Translations under genes and position numbers: made by a program
Assembly: GCA_037447655.1 (NCBI GenBank)
Contig: JBBHKE010003190.1
Location: 1-64,000, forward strand
Reading direction: 5' to 3'
DNA: 64,000 bases
Origin: Zygnema cylindricum
Taxonomy: Eukaryota; Streptophyta; Zygnematophyceae; Zygnematales; Zygnemataceae
The notes under the pieces: generated by a model
Seen by the model: the letters and a program-made list of their open reading frames with translations, nothing else
The model's database searches: none
Told to the model about the DNA's origin: nothing
Shown: positions 27,061 to 39,137 of the stretch, one piece after another
Layout: each line of letters begins with the position of its first letter
Numbering within the stretch: the stretch's first letter is position 1

Positions 27061-27437
27061 TATTACATCGCAGTGAATTAAATCCGATACGTAGCGGTTA
27101 AAAATTGAAACTTAAAAGGTTATGGATGCGATGCGATACGCACGCCTACCTTACAACTCTCGAATGTTGATAAGCTTTTAGGGTTTGCCAAGTGGTAGAG
27201 GTCGCAAAAGTCAAAAAAAAATCATACCCGAAACCGACCGTTTTTTTTTTCAAAATCTGAGTAACCGACGCCTGACCGAGTTTTGTCACGTTCCAAAATT
27301 GTTAACTGTTAACCAACCGTCGTTTACGAAAAAAAAAATTAACTGAAACTCGATTTCTAGCAACTAACCGTGCTCGCGCGTAACCGAAAAGGTACAAAAT
27401 TACAACGCTCATTGTTATTAACGTTAAGTATTTATTA
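27061..27437. other. No gene; repeat-derived DNA shared with 33155-33290
   Basis: Starts with TTACATCGCAGTGAATTAAA, also found after 33150, and continues to AAGCTTTTAGGGTTTGCCAAGTGG. The rest is AT-rich and non-coding. Confidence 0.6.
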
Positions 27438-27962
27438 CACCGCGAATCGTAATCATCGTAAATAAATAATTAATGTTATCCATTCCAATGTAGATTTTTT
27501 CTTTTTTTTCAAAACAAAGTTGTACTCTAGTTTATCAATAACTCTTATTTAGTTTTCTGTCAGTAATAATTATCCGCTTTACAGAATTTGACAAACGTAC
27601 AATTTCACGTCATAATTATCCGATTTCTTAGTTACACATCCAGAATCTGACAAACGTACAATTTCACGTCATTATGACGTTTCCACTACGCGATTTGTGA
27701 AAATGGAGTTACATCATAACGGCATGTATTAAATCATTTTTAATACTTTTGTCGTTAATACGGTACAATTTTGCACTGTCAAACACCGATTGTAAGCCAC
27801 ACTATTTAAAACGACACTATACTAAAGTTGTTAACGTTGATTAAAAAAGTACCTTAAATAACGTAAAGAAAAATTTAGAGTTATTTACTCTTTATAAGGT
27901 TTTTGGGTCAGAATTCATGGTGACGGAATTAGCGTTAATAACGCTAATTACTATTCGCGGTG
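27438..27962. mobile_element. TA-flanked MITE (CACCGCGAATCG family), long form
   Basis: CACCGCGAATCGTAATCATC at the left, ATTACTATTCGCGGTG at the right, TA on both sides; 525 bp. The interior is related to the copies at 32538-33021 and 47848-48346 (TACAATTTTGCAC, CACACTATTTAAAACGA). Confidence 0.85.
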
Positions 27963-28591
27963 TAGTGTTAATGGAAAATTATGATTAATGATTCTATTTA
28001 ATGCAAAGAGACGTGGCAGGTTATAGTCCACGTCTTTAAATAATATTGTTAACTTTATTTTGTGATGTTAATGTTTATTCTCTCGCAAATCTAAATTTTT
28101 CGCTAAAAATTTTCGGACAGTTTTTCTTTCGACTACAATACTATGTTATGAATTATGCAAAAAAGGTAAAGTTTTAATTATGAATGTTTACAAAAAAAAG
28201 TCTTAGTTTTTCACATAGAAAATCAATTAGCAATTAACACATTGTGATGAGCAAAAAAATCAAAACATATTTTGTAGTATCAAATATATGAAAAATCAAA
28301 TTACAACCTTGTCCTATTTTCGACTCAATTATACAAATTCTCACCTCAAACCTAAAAATTACACAAAATATATAAATCTAAATGTGGTATAAATACTTCG
28401 CTTTGGTAATTTGGTAAAAATAAACATTCCGGTTTAAGAAAAAAAAAAGATAAACACTAGAAAAATTGTGAAAAAAAAAAATACATATATGTATAACTAA
28501 TACTAAAAAAATAACAATAATTAGAAAACAAAACAAAACAAAAAACTATGCATTTAAAAGATCTCGGTTGGATCTAACACATAAAAGATCA
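27963..28591. other. No gene; AT-rich flank of the hAT transposase
   Basis: Contains AAGAGACGTGGCAG and CACGTCTTTAAATA, also present in the MITE at 26862-27060, then AT-rich DNA. No terminal inverted repeat for the transposase gene could be picked out. Confidence 0.5.
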
Positions 28592-30113
28592 CTAACAATT
28601 GAAGCCGCTAGTGCGCTCCTCTTCTTTGTTATCGTGTTCCCGGCATCCGAAAAAATTGCTTTCGAACATAGAACTAGAAGCCGGAATAGCTAGATTAGAT
28701 CTAGCAACACTGGCTAGAATAGGAAATCCTCCATCTTTCGCACGTACATATGATTTATTTTTCCACCATTGAAGTATGTTAAAGTTCAATCTTTCGTCGT
28801 TGGTTAATTTTAAATCTAAATAAAGTTTCAATTCGTCACTAACGAGCGTTTTTTTGTCGGTGGTAATAAAAACCTCATTTTCGTCATCGCTCTCACCAAA
28901 AAAATTGTGGAAACCGTCCATATTTTGCGATATTTTTCGTTTTTTTGTGATACGTTGAGGACTACCGAAATCAACGTCATCACCTAGGTCGTTAGCAAGT
29001 TCTCGAAGTTTGACCCTAGCGCTTTCAATTTCGGTTTTCGATGCCCCAATTATTTCAAGCTTTTGTTTTTGTCGGGGATCTAAGAGAACCGCGATAATAT
29101 GATACTCATGAAGGCCCCACTTCGGTAACGCAAATTTCATAAAAAGTTCTTTCAATTTTTGCAAGTTTGGAGAATCGGTCGGGCATTCTTTTTCACCGTC
29201 ATTGTAAGATGTTTTTCTTATCTTACAATGGTTATGCAAAGACGTAAGTTCAAACAAAACCAAATGTAAAGTTGGTTCTTTGAACTTTTCCAACTTTAGG
29301 GTCGCTTCTTGAAACCTTTCCAAAAATCGAATAAGTTCGGTAAGGTGAGTCTTATCGATACAAGCAAAAAGTATCAATTTATTTTTTGCTTGAGCGATTA
29401 GTCCTATCTCATTAATGCATCGTAAATACTCTTAAGCATTCGGAGCAGAGAATTCCACCGCGTTCCGTTTTCTTGTTTTAAAGTGTTTTTCAAAAGATTT
29501 TGTAAATTACTCTGATTGAAAAACGTGACCAATGATTTACACGCATCTATTAGATTAAAGAATTCATGAACTTCCACATCGTATTTGTATTTTTTGGAAG
29601 TTTCGCTCTTGTTCAAAATCGTTGTCACAATTGTAGCAATTTTATGGTCCGCGTAAGGTATCCAAGTAAACATACTCGATAGACCTTCAGTCGCACACAT
29701 GTTAGAGCCACTGTCGGTCACAACAACGCAAGGATTTGCCAAAACATCAAAATTGGTCAAACAATTTTTGAAAGTCGTTAAAACATTTTCCGCGGTATGT
29801 TTTTCCTCCGGAAAATGATCGACTTGAAGCGTCCGAGCATGAAGTTTAAATTCTTTGTCAATAAAATGAGTCGTTACTGACATGAATGAGGTTTTTTTTA
29901 TTGTCTCGGTCCAGAGATCGGTCGTAAATGCGACGAAAATATTGTTATCAATATTTTCTTTAAGTTTTGGGATGATCAAACTACGAATATCTTTGGCAGA
30001 AGATATAATGTAGTTTTTTACGCCATTGGCGGACGGGAGTAGTTGGTCGATGTCAACACTTTTGTTGGACGAAACACCAACATCAAATAATGCTTGACAA
30101 AATGCTTGAAAAC
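28592..30113 (-). pseudogene. hAT-superfamily transposase, one frameshift
   Basis: Cut-and-paste transposase of an hAT DNA transposon. After an acceptor (TTCCCAG at 30114-30120, preceded by a T-run) the frame reads through FVAFTTDLWTETIKKTSF with the first catalytic Asp, CVVVTDSGSNM with the second, and ENGTRWNSLLRMLKS with the glutamate-region Trp motif, to a stop at 29404. A single shift near 29400 moves to 29377-28592, which contains LPKWGLHEYHIIAVLLDPRQ and the C-terminal hAT dimerisation region (LNFNILQWWKNKS, LAIPASSSMFES). The N-terminal BED zinc finger should lie upstream but was not found. Length after the intron is about 505 codons. It could be the source, or a relative of the source, of the hAT-type MITEs here; that is inference. 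Confidence 0.88.
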
Positions 30114-30637
30114 CTGGGAACAAAAAAAAAAGAATAAGAAAATAGCATACAATTATTAACCATGATCAATAAATAAGGTTTATATCAAAATAACATCATG
30201 ACAAACCAAATAATAAGTAGACAATGAAAGGAAGAATAAGACAATGAATTTGCAGTCAATGTAAAGGAAAAAAAGGACTGATGACAGTCAGCATAATGAA
30301 AGGGATTTTTGAGGTACATTGACACGGTACACTTGAAATTACACGTTCGTAATACAGAAGTACGGATTTTGAAAAGAACATGCTCGGTTTTTAAATCTTT
30401 GACGATTTTTGAGATTTGATCGTCAACTTACGTGGAGCCACTCAAATAGAAACACGTATACGAGAACTTGTTTACAGACGCTACGCGATGTAACCGAGGC
30501 CTCTGTAATACATAAATTTTTTTCTCCGTACTATTACACAGACCTCCTGATGTAACCATGCCCTTACTCCGTGCGTTTTATACGCATAGGACATTTATGG
30601 CTCGATCTTTACTTAATGTGTACAGTACACCGTGCAT

Positions 30638-31356
30638 GGGTTGTTTACTTGAGAAAGTACCTTTCCGTACTAAGTCGTACTGTTTTTTTTTTTTTTTTAC
30701 AAGAGATGTTTACCAGAAATTCGTTAAGATTCTCCATAATTTTTAGCGAAAACTTCCACCGTCCGATTTTGGAATTTCGACGCAAATACCCCTTGTATCC
30801 AGTACCTGACGAGTCTCCTCCGATTGTCTTCAGGAGGACACTTTGCCCTTACAGGACGCGTGTATTGGTCCACTTGTAAAAGTCAGAGTCGATCCACGAC
30901 AGACGTGAAGTTATAAACTTACATGTGGCAAATGGCGTGTACCTTATGATATCAAGGCCCCTGTTCGGCGACAAAATCTTGGTTGGAGGACATCCGGTCA
31001 CGCGTGCGATGGTAAAGCGATAATACATGAACGTACAAATGGTACATTCATGGTCATTTGTACGAATTTTCATTTTGCAACGATTTTCGTGACCGTTGGT
31101 ACAACGACAAATGCAAGGATATACAATTGTACATTAGCGTGAGACTACTAGATATTTTAATCTGCGTCCGCCCGTACAGATTGGCAGTTGAGATTTTGTA
31201 CTTTTTAAATCTTTCTCAACAGGATCGTACCAATTGTAATGTAACACGTAAACAATTTTTGCTTCACAAGCACGGCCTGATGGAAAGGTGTTGCAAATAT
31301 TACTGCTAGAAAACGTGAACGTACGATTACGGGGAACGCCTGATGGAAGGTTACCC
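30638..31356. mobile_element. Harbinger-like element, left end deleted
   Basis: Homologous to the two halves of 10378-24289 and ends GCCTGATGGAAGGTTACCC followed by TTA. It contains the undisturbed Ty3 target (TAAGTCGTACTG near 30676). Confidence 0.75.
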
Positions 31357-31359
31357 TTA

Positions 31360-32315
31360 GGGTACATCCCCATGTAAGCGATACTTTAAAAAAGTACTTT
31401 GGACTGTACTGACGTGTTCCGTACTACTTTGAAAAGCTTCCCTCTGCGCAAAAATGAAATCGGAACTTTGACATGTGACGGTTGTAGACGTAGGTACAAC
31501 TTTGTGACGGTTGACGACGACTACGAAAATGGTGACGCCAACAAAAACAACGACACTTGTAGACGTCTACATTTTTGTAATTTTGTGACATGGTAGATGT
31601 TTACGGTTTTGTAACATTATGACGTCACGCTCACTTGTGACGTCAGAGATTCAAAAACTTTCGGCCATGGATACCTGATTTCGTTTTCTCTACTTTTTTC
31701 GCTCTACTTGCCATAAAAATATACATAAAGGTAGTTCAAAGAATTATTTTTCAAATATCTTTCATCTCATACCAGTTTTGTCTTGCCTCATTCTAAAAAG
31801 TGTGAGATAAAAGTGATAGTGTGAGAGGGAGAGGTGAGAGGCGACGACGATGCAAAGTTCTACCGAGGATGCATGAATGAAATTGGAGGTTCGAGACCCC
31901 TACAGATTGTTTTTCGTACATCCTCGTCATTTCCGTACATGCACGTGACGGGCAAGGAGAAAAATAGCAAGTACTCTCCCTCGTCCTAAAATTTTCCCAC
32001 TCGTGTGGCGCGTGCGTGGGTCATTTTCCATTCGTCGTTTGGGCGGTACTTTCCCTGAAATCAAGTCGCGAGGTGATTTTTGATGAAGTTTTTTGACGGG
32101 TTGGATTATCTTGCCCGGGGGTCGAAAAAAAGGAAAACGCCAAAATGCGTTCACATGACGACAAACATGAAGTACATTCAACGTATCGACTTGGAGTTTT
32201 CTGTACTTTTAAAGAGTTGATTTGTTTGTACGGCTAAAGTTTTTCTCGTACGGAACTGCGTTTTGGGGGAAAACGACAGATTAAAGTCGATACTTTAATA
32301 CATGGGGACGTACCC
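31360..32315. mobile_element. TTA-flanked element, TIR GGGTACATCCCCATGT
   Basis: Ends GGGTACATCCCCATGTA and ACATGGGGACGTACCC, flanked by TTA at 31357-31359 and 32316-32318; 956 bp. It shares interior motifs such as GTTGTAGACGTAGGTACAAC with the elements at 44587 and 49229. No transposase frame. Confidence 0.85.
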
Positions 32316-32537
32316 TTAGTGTTAATTATTTTTCCGCCACTTAAAACGTCTCTCTCCGTACACAATTGTCCGATTATGGATCTGACGGCTGCGAGTGAAA
32401 GCCTAGATTCTCACCTTTCCATTGGCGGTCTCCATGTGAAAATCGGACAAGTGTGTACGGAGAAATAATGTTTTTAAGTGACGAAAAAATTATTATCACT
32501 AATAGCGATTCACGGTGTACTGACCCAGTGACCAGTA

Positions 32538-33021
32538 CACCGCGCATCGTAATTAGAGTAAAAAAAGATAAAAAAATAATTAGAGTAATTTACTCTAATT
32601 TATGTGATAGAACTGTTTCAAAAAGGAATTTACTCTAATTTATGCGGTGTACTCTAATTTGGCAAGCTAATATCCTCTACTGTAAATAAGGCATTCGTAC
32701 AGAATCTGACAAAACGTACAGTTTATCGTCACTATGACGTTTGCACTACGCGGTTTGTTAAAACGCAGTTACATGATAATGGCCTGTATTAAATCATTAT
32801 TTGTACTTTTTTACTTATAAAAGTACAATTTTGCACGGTCGGACGTCGACCGTACTCCACACTATTTAAAACGAACATATATTAGAATAAAAAACGCTAA
32901 TTAAACCTTACCTTAAAAAGCATAATGAAAAAATTAGAATCATTTACTCTATTTGATGTGATAGAGTCGAAATTTCGAGCGACCGAATTAGAGTAATTTA
33001 CTCTAATTACGATTCGCGGTG
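32538..33021. mobile_element. TA-flanked MITE (CACCGCGAATCG family)
   Basis: CACCGCGCATCGTAATTAG at the left, CTAATTACGATTCGCGGTG at the right, TA on both sides; 484 bp. The paralogous site at 26690 reads GACCAATACAGACTAGG with a single TA, the empty site. Confidence 0.93.
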
Positions 33022-33482
33022 TACAGACTAGGAAAGTGGGGCGACGTGGACGCGTCCGCTTCCATCTCCCACTTCCCCCACACTTTGTCCGTAGCGCGAA
33101 AATTGCAAGGTTCAGACTGTACTGTACGGCAGTACAGTACGCGTCATACTGTTACATCGCAGTGAATTAAATCCGATACGTAGCGATTAAAATTTAAAAC
33201 TTTAAAGGTTACGGATGCGATGTGTGATACGCACGTCTACCTTGGCTTACAACTCTCGAATGTTGATAAGCTTTTAGGGTTTGCCAAGTGGCAAGTGTTT
33301 CTACCGACGCACGATTTTACAGAATTGTACTATTTTACAGTTTCCTTGAAACGCTCATGCGCATACTTTACCGATTATTCCTTTTCAGTTTTCACCAATC
33401 CATGGTTTTCAGTGGTTTTTAGAGGTTTAGGGTTCTAGGGTGTTACTAAATCTCCCAACCGTATTTTACTCCATTTTTCTGT

Positions 33483-35687
33483 ATGTCTCAACTATTTGAA
33501 TACCGGCTCCCTCTTGAAACCATCCTATCGTCCGATGTCTCATTCGAGCCATGTAACACCTCTGAGCTTGTGAGGAAAGGCATTTTAAATCTTTACTTGT
33601 CTCCAACCGAAGCTGAAACTGAAACTGAAACTGAAACTGAAACTGAAATTGATTCCGTTCGGTTTTTCCATGGAACGTGGGCTCTCGAAGGAACCCTAGT
33701 CCACTTTAGAAAGTTGAGTCGAAAACTCTTTTTTTTCGACCTCCGTTTACAAACCCCATTATTGAATGAAGGTAATAATTTTTCATATCCACAACTTTTA
33801 TCAAATTCCCAAAATTTATCTAAACCTCAAAATTTATTAAATCCTCAAATCTTATCAAATTCCCAAATTTCTTCGAATATTCAAAATTTATCGAATGTTG
33901 AAAATTCATCAGATCCTCATAATTTACCGAATCCTCCAAACTTATGGAGTTCCCAAGATTCATCAAATCCTCACAATTTATCGAATTTTCAAATTTTATC
34001 AAACTCCCAAAACGTATTGAATTCCCAAAATTTATCAAATCCTCAAAATTTTCCGGATATTCAAAATTTATCAAACTCTCAGAATTCCCAAAATTCATCA
34101 AATTCCCAAAATTTATCAAATTCCCAAAATTTATCAAATTCCCAAAATTTATCAAATCCCCAAAGTTTATCTAACTCCCAAGACTCATCTAAAAGTCAAA
34201 CTTTGTCAAATACGACAAACACAACAAACAAAAAGGTGGAGGTTGTTTTAAAACAGCCTCTATGTCCTGATGTGAAATATTTTGCCGCCAGACTCCATTT
34301 AGGAGACCAAGTTCTTGTCAAAGGAGAATATATCGAAAAAATAAACGACGCAAAAGGAAAATACATTCTTTTTCACGCATCCGAAGTTTTGGTTTTAGTA
34401 AATGTGAAGCAAAAAACAAGAATTTCTCCAAACCCGATCGTGGAAAGGCCTCAAATTCATAAAAAAAAGGACAATTTAAATCCGGAAAGTCCTAAAAATG
34501 AAGAACTTTTCACCCCATGTTTGAATAGAAACGACGGTTTTGAAAGAAACCCATCTTCATCTGAAAATAGGAATACAGTGGATTTGACATCAATTTCAAA
34601 GGATTTTAAACCAGAGGAGAATTCTTTAGGTTTTTGTACAAAAAAAAAGGACAGTCACCTTAAAAAAGACAGCTGTCTTCAGCAAACAGACAAAAATAAG
34701 CATCTTTTTGTCTGTAACCAAACGAAAACCTCCGAAGTGTTCAGAGATGGGATTATTTCTGAGAAGAATAGTTCATCCGAAAGTTATTCATCTTCTTTTA
34801 ATTCTGAAAATATGAAAAAAAATGATGATGAACTAAAAGATATATCTCCTTTTATTAGGACAAATAGTTGTACAACAAGTACAGAGGGACCAAATGGCCT
34901 TAAAGTTTGCAAATATTGGATAAACACTCGAAAATGTACTAACGGTACATTTTGTCCTTACTCTCATCCGAAAGGAATCAGTTACGAAACCGCCCGAAAA
35001 AGTTGGATAGCCAATAGAATTGAAAGACGGAGACTTGAATTTTCAGCGAAAGAGGATCCATTGGACCCCCATTTGAAAGAAAAAAAGAGGGCGAGATCGA
35101 TTTTGTTTGCTAAATGGTTAATCGATACATTTTCTCATTCTCAATTGTCGAAAAACAGAGGAGTTCTCGACATCGCGGGAGGGAAGGGCTCCCTTTCTTT
35201 TGCTCTCCACACTATGTATGGTGTCAATGCGACACTGGTAGACACTCGGGCTCAAAAGTTTTCGAAATCAGAAAATCGGTACCTTGCAACTCATCCGGAA
35301 GCTTCTCTCCCGAAAACTATCCAAAACGAGTTCAATCCGGAGAGTAATTGGGCGCAATGGGGTCCTATAATTGAGAAAAGTTCTTGTCTTGTGGGTCTCC
35401 ACCCAGACGAGGCCACGGAATTGATATTAATAGCCGCTTTAAAATTTCGACGACCGTTTGCGATTGTACCTTGTTGTGTTTTTCCGACAAAATTTTTGAA
35501 TCGGAGAGTGGTGAATGAAGATGGGTTGGAGGAATTTGTGGAATCTTATGACCAATTTGTGACCTACTTGAAAAAAATGGCTATAAACGGAGGAGCTTTT
35601 GTGAAGAACGGTTGGTTAAATATGGAAGGAAAGAATCAAGTTTTGTACTGTCAATCATATAATACAGGTGATGAATCTTTGTTGTAA
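33483..35687 (+). CDS. CCCH zinc-finger / class I SAM-dependent methyltransferase, probable RNA modifier
   Basis: 734 residues, one exon, ATG at 33483. Residues about 50-95 (TWALEGTLVHFRKL, LFFFDLRL) and about 256-305 (GDQVLVKGEYIEKI) look like two halves of an OB-fold, split by a low-complexity insert at about 100-250 of S-N-x-Q-N-L repeats. A TETETE run precedes it. A disordered S/N/K region follows to about 470. The zinc finger CKYWINTRKCTNGTFCPYSH (about 476-495) has exact CX8CX5CX3H spacing. The methyltransferase part starts near 555 with motif I GVLDIAGGKGSLSF, then LHPDEATE (about 639) and VPCCVFPTKF (about 661), comparable to the LHxCGxL and CCY positions of METTL25/GSTCD-type enzymes. 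RNA binding through CCCH and OB modules and methyl transfer are inferred; the substrate is unknown. Promoter-proximal DNA is repeat-derived up to about 33290. Confidence 0.88.
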   Translation: MSQLFEYRLPLETILSSDVSFEPCNTSELVRKGILNLYLSPTEAETETETETETEIDSVRFFHGTWALEGTLVHFRKLSRKLFFFDLRLQTPLLNEGNNFSYPQLLSNSQNLSKPQNLLNPQILSNSQISSNIQNLSNVENSSDPHNLPNPPNLWSSQDSSNPHNLSNFQILSNSQNVLNSQNLSNPQNFPDIQNLSNSQNSQNSSNSQNLSNSQNLSNSQNLSNPQSLSNSQDSSKSQTLSNTTNTTNKKVEVVLKQPLCPDVKYFAARLHLGDQVLVKGEYIEKINDAKGKYILFHASEVLVLVNVKQKTRISPNPIVERPQIHKKKDNLNPESPKNEELFTPCLNRNDGFERNPSSSENRNTVDLTSISKDFKPEENSLGFCTKKKDSHLKKDSCLQQTDKNKHLFVCNQTKTSEVFRDGIISEKNSSSESYSSSFNSENMKKNDDELKDISPFIRTNSCTTSTEGPNGLKVCKYWINTRKCTNGTFCPYSHPKGISYETARKSWIANRIERRRLEFSAKEDPLDPHLKEKKRARSILFAKWLIDTFSHSQLSKNRGVLDIAGGKGSLSFALHTMYGVNATLVDTRAQKFSKSENRYLATHPEASLPKTIQNEFNPESNWAQWGPIIEKSSCLVGLHPDEATELILIAALKFRRPFAIVPCCVFPTKFLNRRVVNEDGLEEFVESYDQFVTYLKKMAINGGAFVKNGWLNMEGKNQVLYCQSYNTGDESLL
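33786..34190 (+). repeat. Coding 18-bp tandem repeat (AATTCCCAAAATTTATCA-type)
   Basis: About 22 degenerate units encode S-N-(S/P)-Q-N-L. The period is a multiple of three, so several frames on both strands stay open; only the plus frame of the methyltransferase gene is real. Confidence 0.9.
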
Positions 35688-38600
35688 ACTAATAGAAGAA
35701 AAAAAAGACTTTTGTCTTCACATGCGGATTTGTGTCTTAATTGTTCTTGTACTGAGAAAGTACTTAATTCTTTTTTGCCAAAGGGATCATATTTGACCTG
35801 AAACTTGTCGAATCATTGTTTTTTTTCTCAATTACATTGGAAGATCACCTTTTTATTTGGGTATGGTGAAAATACGTTGACTACAAGAAGACATTTATTT
35901 TTATCCAGTAACTATTTCTACACAAGTTTTGGTTATCTGAAAAAAAATGAAGAAGATGGAAAACCAAAGTCGTCATTTTTTTTCATCGATGTTTTTTTTT
36001 CGGTTGGACAAGCTGATAAATGAACCATACTTTTTACTTTTTGGCAAGATTTGTCCCCCTTTATCAGGTAAGTTTTTAGTTTTTTATTTAAATGATTTGA
36101 GTTCAATCTTAAAGTGGTCGTCATTTTTATGCCTGTCCAGTTTTCCTGTGTCTTACTTATTTTCAAATAGTGAAGTTTTTTTATTCAATTGAGGATGTGT
36201 CAATATCAACTCCTTGGTCAAGAACCAACTTCGCATGTTATTTGATGAGCTTTTTAAGTACAATTTTTTTATGGGCTTTGGTTTTGGAAGAGAGAAATTG
36301 AAATTATTGTAATAATTTTCCTATTCCTGTCCTTCAAAAAGTATTTTTTCTATCTCTAAATTGCAGATTCCCTCGTATTTCGGTTTTCCTCGACCCCCCC
36401 TTTTTTTTTTTGGACATACGGTGGGATTTCAAAATCATCTCCAATTTTTTGTTAAAATCTCAGTTCGTTTTGCAACTTTTTTTTTTTTTCTTTTTTTTTA
36501 AGAAACTGATTTGACCAAATTTACGCTTTTAAAAACATTTCAATTTTCTCCCCACAACGATATCCACTTTAACTCGTACGGTTTTAAATAACTAATACTT
36601 TTGATGGGAAGTTATAATACATAATTGGACCGTATAACTCGGAGAGGTTTCTATTTTTGCAAAATGTAGAATTCTGTAAGTTTGTCTAACATTTTGTGTT
36701 TTTTTTATGCTAACTTTTAGTCAATTAGTGTTGCTTTTTAAGTTTTTTTCTCTTCAGTTCGAAATATCTTAGTTCACATGTTTTGTGTTTTTTTAAATCT
36801 ACTTTTAATCCTATGTCTCTTATTTGTTTACCTTTTACTTTTATTATTTAATACAAAATTTTGTATATCAAACACTGAAAGTTAATAGCCATTAATGACC
36901 AGTATTGAACACGAGCCGCAGTTTTAGTTTTTTTTTTTTTTCCTTTTTGTTTTTTGTCTTTTTTTGAGTTGCTTGTTTTTTCTGAGATTGACTGTGATTT
37001 CTGTTTTAAGGGAAGAAGACATACTTTTTTTTTTTTGGTTGTTTTTGCTAGTTATACACTCGACTTTCCTTCCAAACCGAAACTTTCAGAAAAATGCTCT
37101 TCTTTTCTTTTATTCTTTTCTTTTCTTTTCTTTTCTCTTCTTGATTCAATTACTGTAGCTTATCAAAGCAATATGAGCAATTTCTTTTTTTTTTATCCGG
37201 TGGTTTCCGTCAACTTTAAGGTTCAAAAATGTCGTAACTTTCTTATTTCTCACGGTTTTACCAACACTCATAAACTCAAAAATTGTGCTTTATTTTTTAA
37301 TTATTAAGAGTCCTTAATACGCGTCATTTTTTAGTTAACAAGAGTCATTTTTACAAGTTTTTTTTTTTTTTTTTATGGATTGGGAGGGGATGAAGGAGTT
37401 CCTTTTTTATTTTTTATCCTATTTCTAATTTGATTGCCTCCACTCTATTTTTTGTTTATATAACATGTAGAGTTTCGCTTCTGATAGATATTAGTAAGCG
37501 TTTTTTGAAAATTACATCGATGTACTCAAATGAGTTTCCCTGCGTATTCTATTTTTTTCAATAAACATTTGTTATCATATTTAATGGGGTTCATGGTCAC
37601 ATAATCAATTTAAATAAATCATAATTTTAGCAAAGACAGACCGTGGTAGTTGAGTTTATCGTCAGGAGAAAGAAATAAAAAGTTTGGAAAAAAAAAAATA
37701 AAAGGATTTAAATTTTAAAATTAAATTTAAGAAAAAATTGGAGGATTCTTCAAGTTAATTCAAATTAATTCAAAGTACATTTTTACAGAAAAAAAACCAA
37801 ACAAAACTACCATACAGTACAAAAAAATACACATACTGTATTTGTACTTATTGAGGTTTCTTAACTGAGGTACACTATTGCAAGCCATACATAACGCAAT
37901 ATGAAACACACCAAAACTCCAAAAAAGTACATAACATTAAAGCATCAAAATCATACAGGATACAATACTTTACCGCAAGTTATGAAAATATATAATAAAG
38001 TAAATTAAAGTAGACCATGTACCGCTACTAGTGTCAGTTTTTTCTTCGCTACGTAAAATATCTTTTTTTCCGTGCACACTTTTAAACGAATTGTTAATCC
38101 AACGGTTGCGATTGAAAGGGGAGATTCTCACTTTTTCTGTCTCCATTCAAAAAAATAAAAAAAGAGGTTCTCTTTTTTTTGTTTTTTTTTTTTTGGTTTT
38201 TTTTTTTTTTTGTGTTCATTCTTGTTCTTCGGACAAGTGTATACTGAGAAAAGATGATTTAAGTGGCAAAAAAACCTCTACATTAACATCAGTATATGGT
38301 GCTACTACAAGTCATGAAAGATTTAAAGTATAGTACTTGCATGACTTGCACACAATTTGTTGTAAGTAATTTGTCATCATGTGCAACATGATTTCATCAC
38401 ATTTTTGGACCATACATACAATAAATTTAAATTTGTACTAGTTTTGAAAAAAAGCGAAAAAACGTAACAATTCACACCACATTTAGTGTAGGTCTTTAGT
38501 GAACATTTTCTTTGGCATTTTTTTTTCATTTTTTAATTTTAAGGGTGTTTTGAGTATCAGGTTCGATGCAAAAAACGGCATAATACTGTATATATCGAAA

Positions 38601-39137
38601 GTTTAATCGATACCCAATATTGAGACACTGACAAATTGTCTTTTTCGGTAAAAAACTATGAATCGGTACACATTTACTCGAGATGCCTATCTAGAATATG
38701 TTGGTATTAGGAATGAAATAAATGAAAGAAAAAGAAAAAAAAAAAAAAAGGAAAAGGGGACGTATTTTGAAAAACTTTTTAATATGCAACTTCAAATTTG
38801 GGATCAATTGATTACTTTGAATCATGAAAAAAAAGTTCTTTTACCAAAAAAAACGAAAAAAAAACCTACAAAAAAAAAAAAAAAATGTACTCTACAATTG
38901 AACAATTGTTCTTCATACTCTGATTTGTATACCTCGACTCAAAAACTTCAAAACTTACAATGGAAACAACGGACAACTATCGTTACAACCAAAAAAAAGA
39001 AATATTTGACAAAAAGAAAAATGATTCTACATTAATTTGCAATATGGACATTCTCCCTATCCCTCTCTCTCCCTCTTCCTCTCTCTCCCTCTTCCTCTCT
39101 CCCTCTTCCTCTCTCTCCCTCTCCCTCTCTCTCCCTA
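35688..39137. other. No gene recognised; T-rich intergenic DNA
   Basis: Between two genes that converge on it. Long T or A runs (for example 36400-36500, 37020-37200, 38160-38215, 38730-38890) and short low-complexity frames only. Remnants of the mobile families occur: an end-like TCGATACCCAATATTGA near 38610 and a TGTACCGCTACTAGTGTC-type MITE end near 38018. A CT-rich microsatellite at 39050-39135 follows the stop of the glycosyltransferase gene. Confidence 0.5.

Larger units (their letters stand above)
30628..32517. mobile_element. TA-flanked MITE carrying two TTA-flanked insertions
   Basis: The left end is CACCGTGCAT (TA before); the right end is TAATAGCGATTCACGGTG (TA after). The retained MITE piece is 32319-32517. 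The left part is shortened by a deletion that also removed the start of the Harbinger-like copy. Confidence 0.7.
30541..33290. repeat. Paralogue of the 10291-10442 / 24290-27200 locus
   Basis: The left part (ACTCCGTGCGTTTTATACGC, GTACTTAATGTG-like flank), the MITE middle and the right part (GACTAGGAAAGTGGGGCGAC, TTACATCGCAGTGAATTAAA) occur in the same order as in the other locus but without the Ty3, foldback and hAT insertions. Other elements sit here instead. Confidence 0.85.

Noticed and set aside
33820-34174. Minus-strand and alternative plus-strand frames over the S-N-x-Q-N-L repeat
   Set aside because: Shadow frames of an 18-bp repeat inside the methyltransferase gene.
38658-39035. 125-codon lysine-rich plus-strand frame
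   Set aside because: Depends on A-runs, no recognisable domain, and lies in T/A-rich intergenic DNA.
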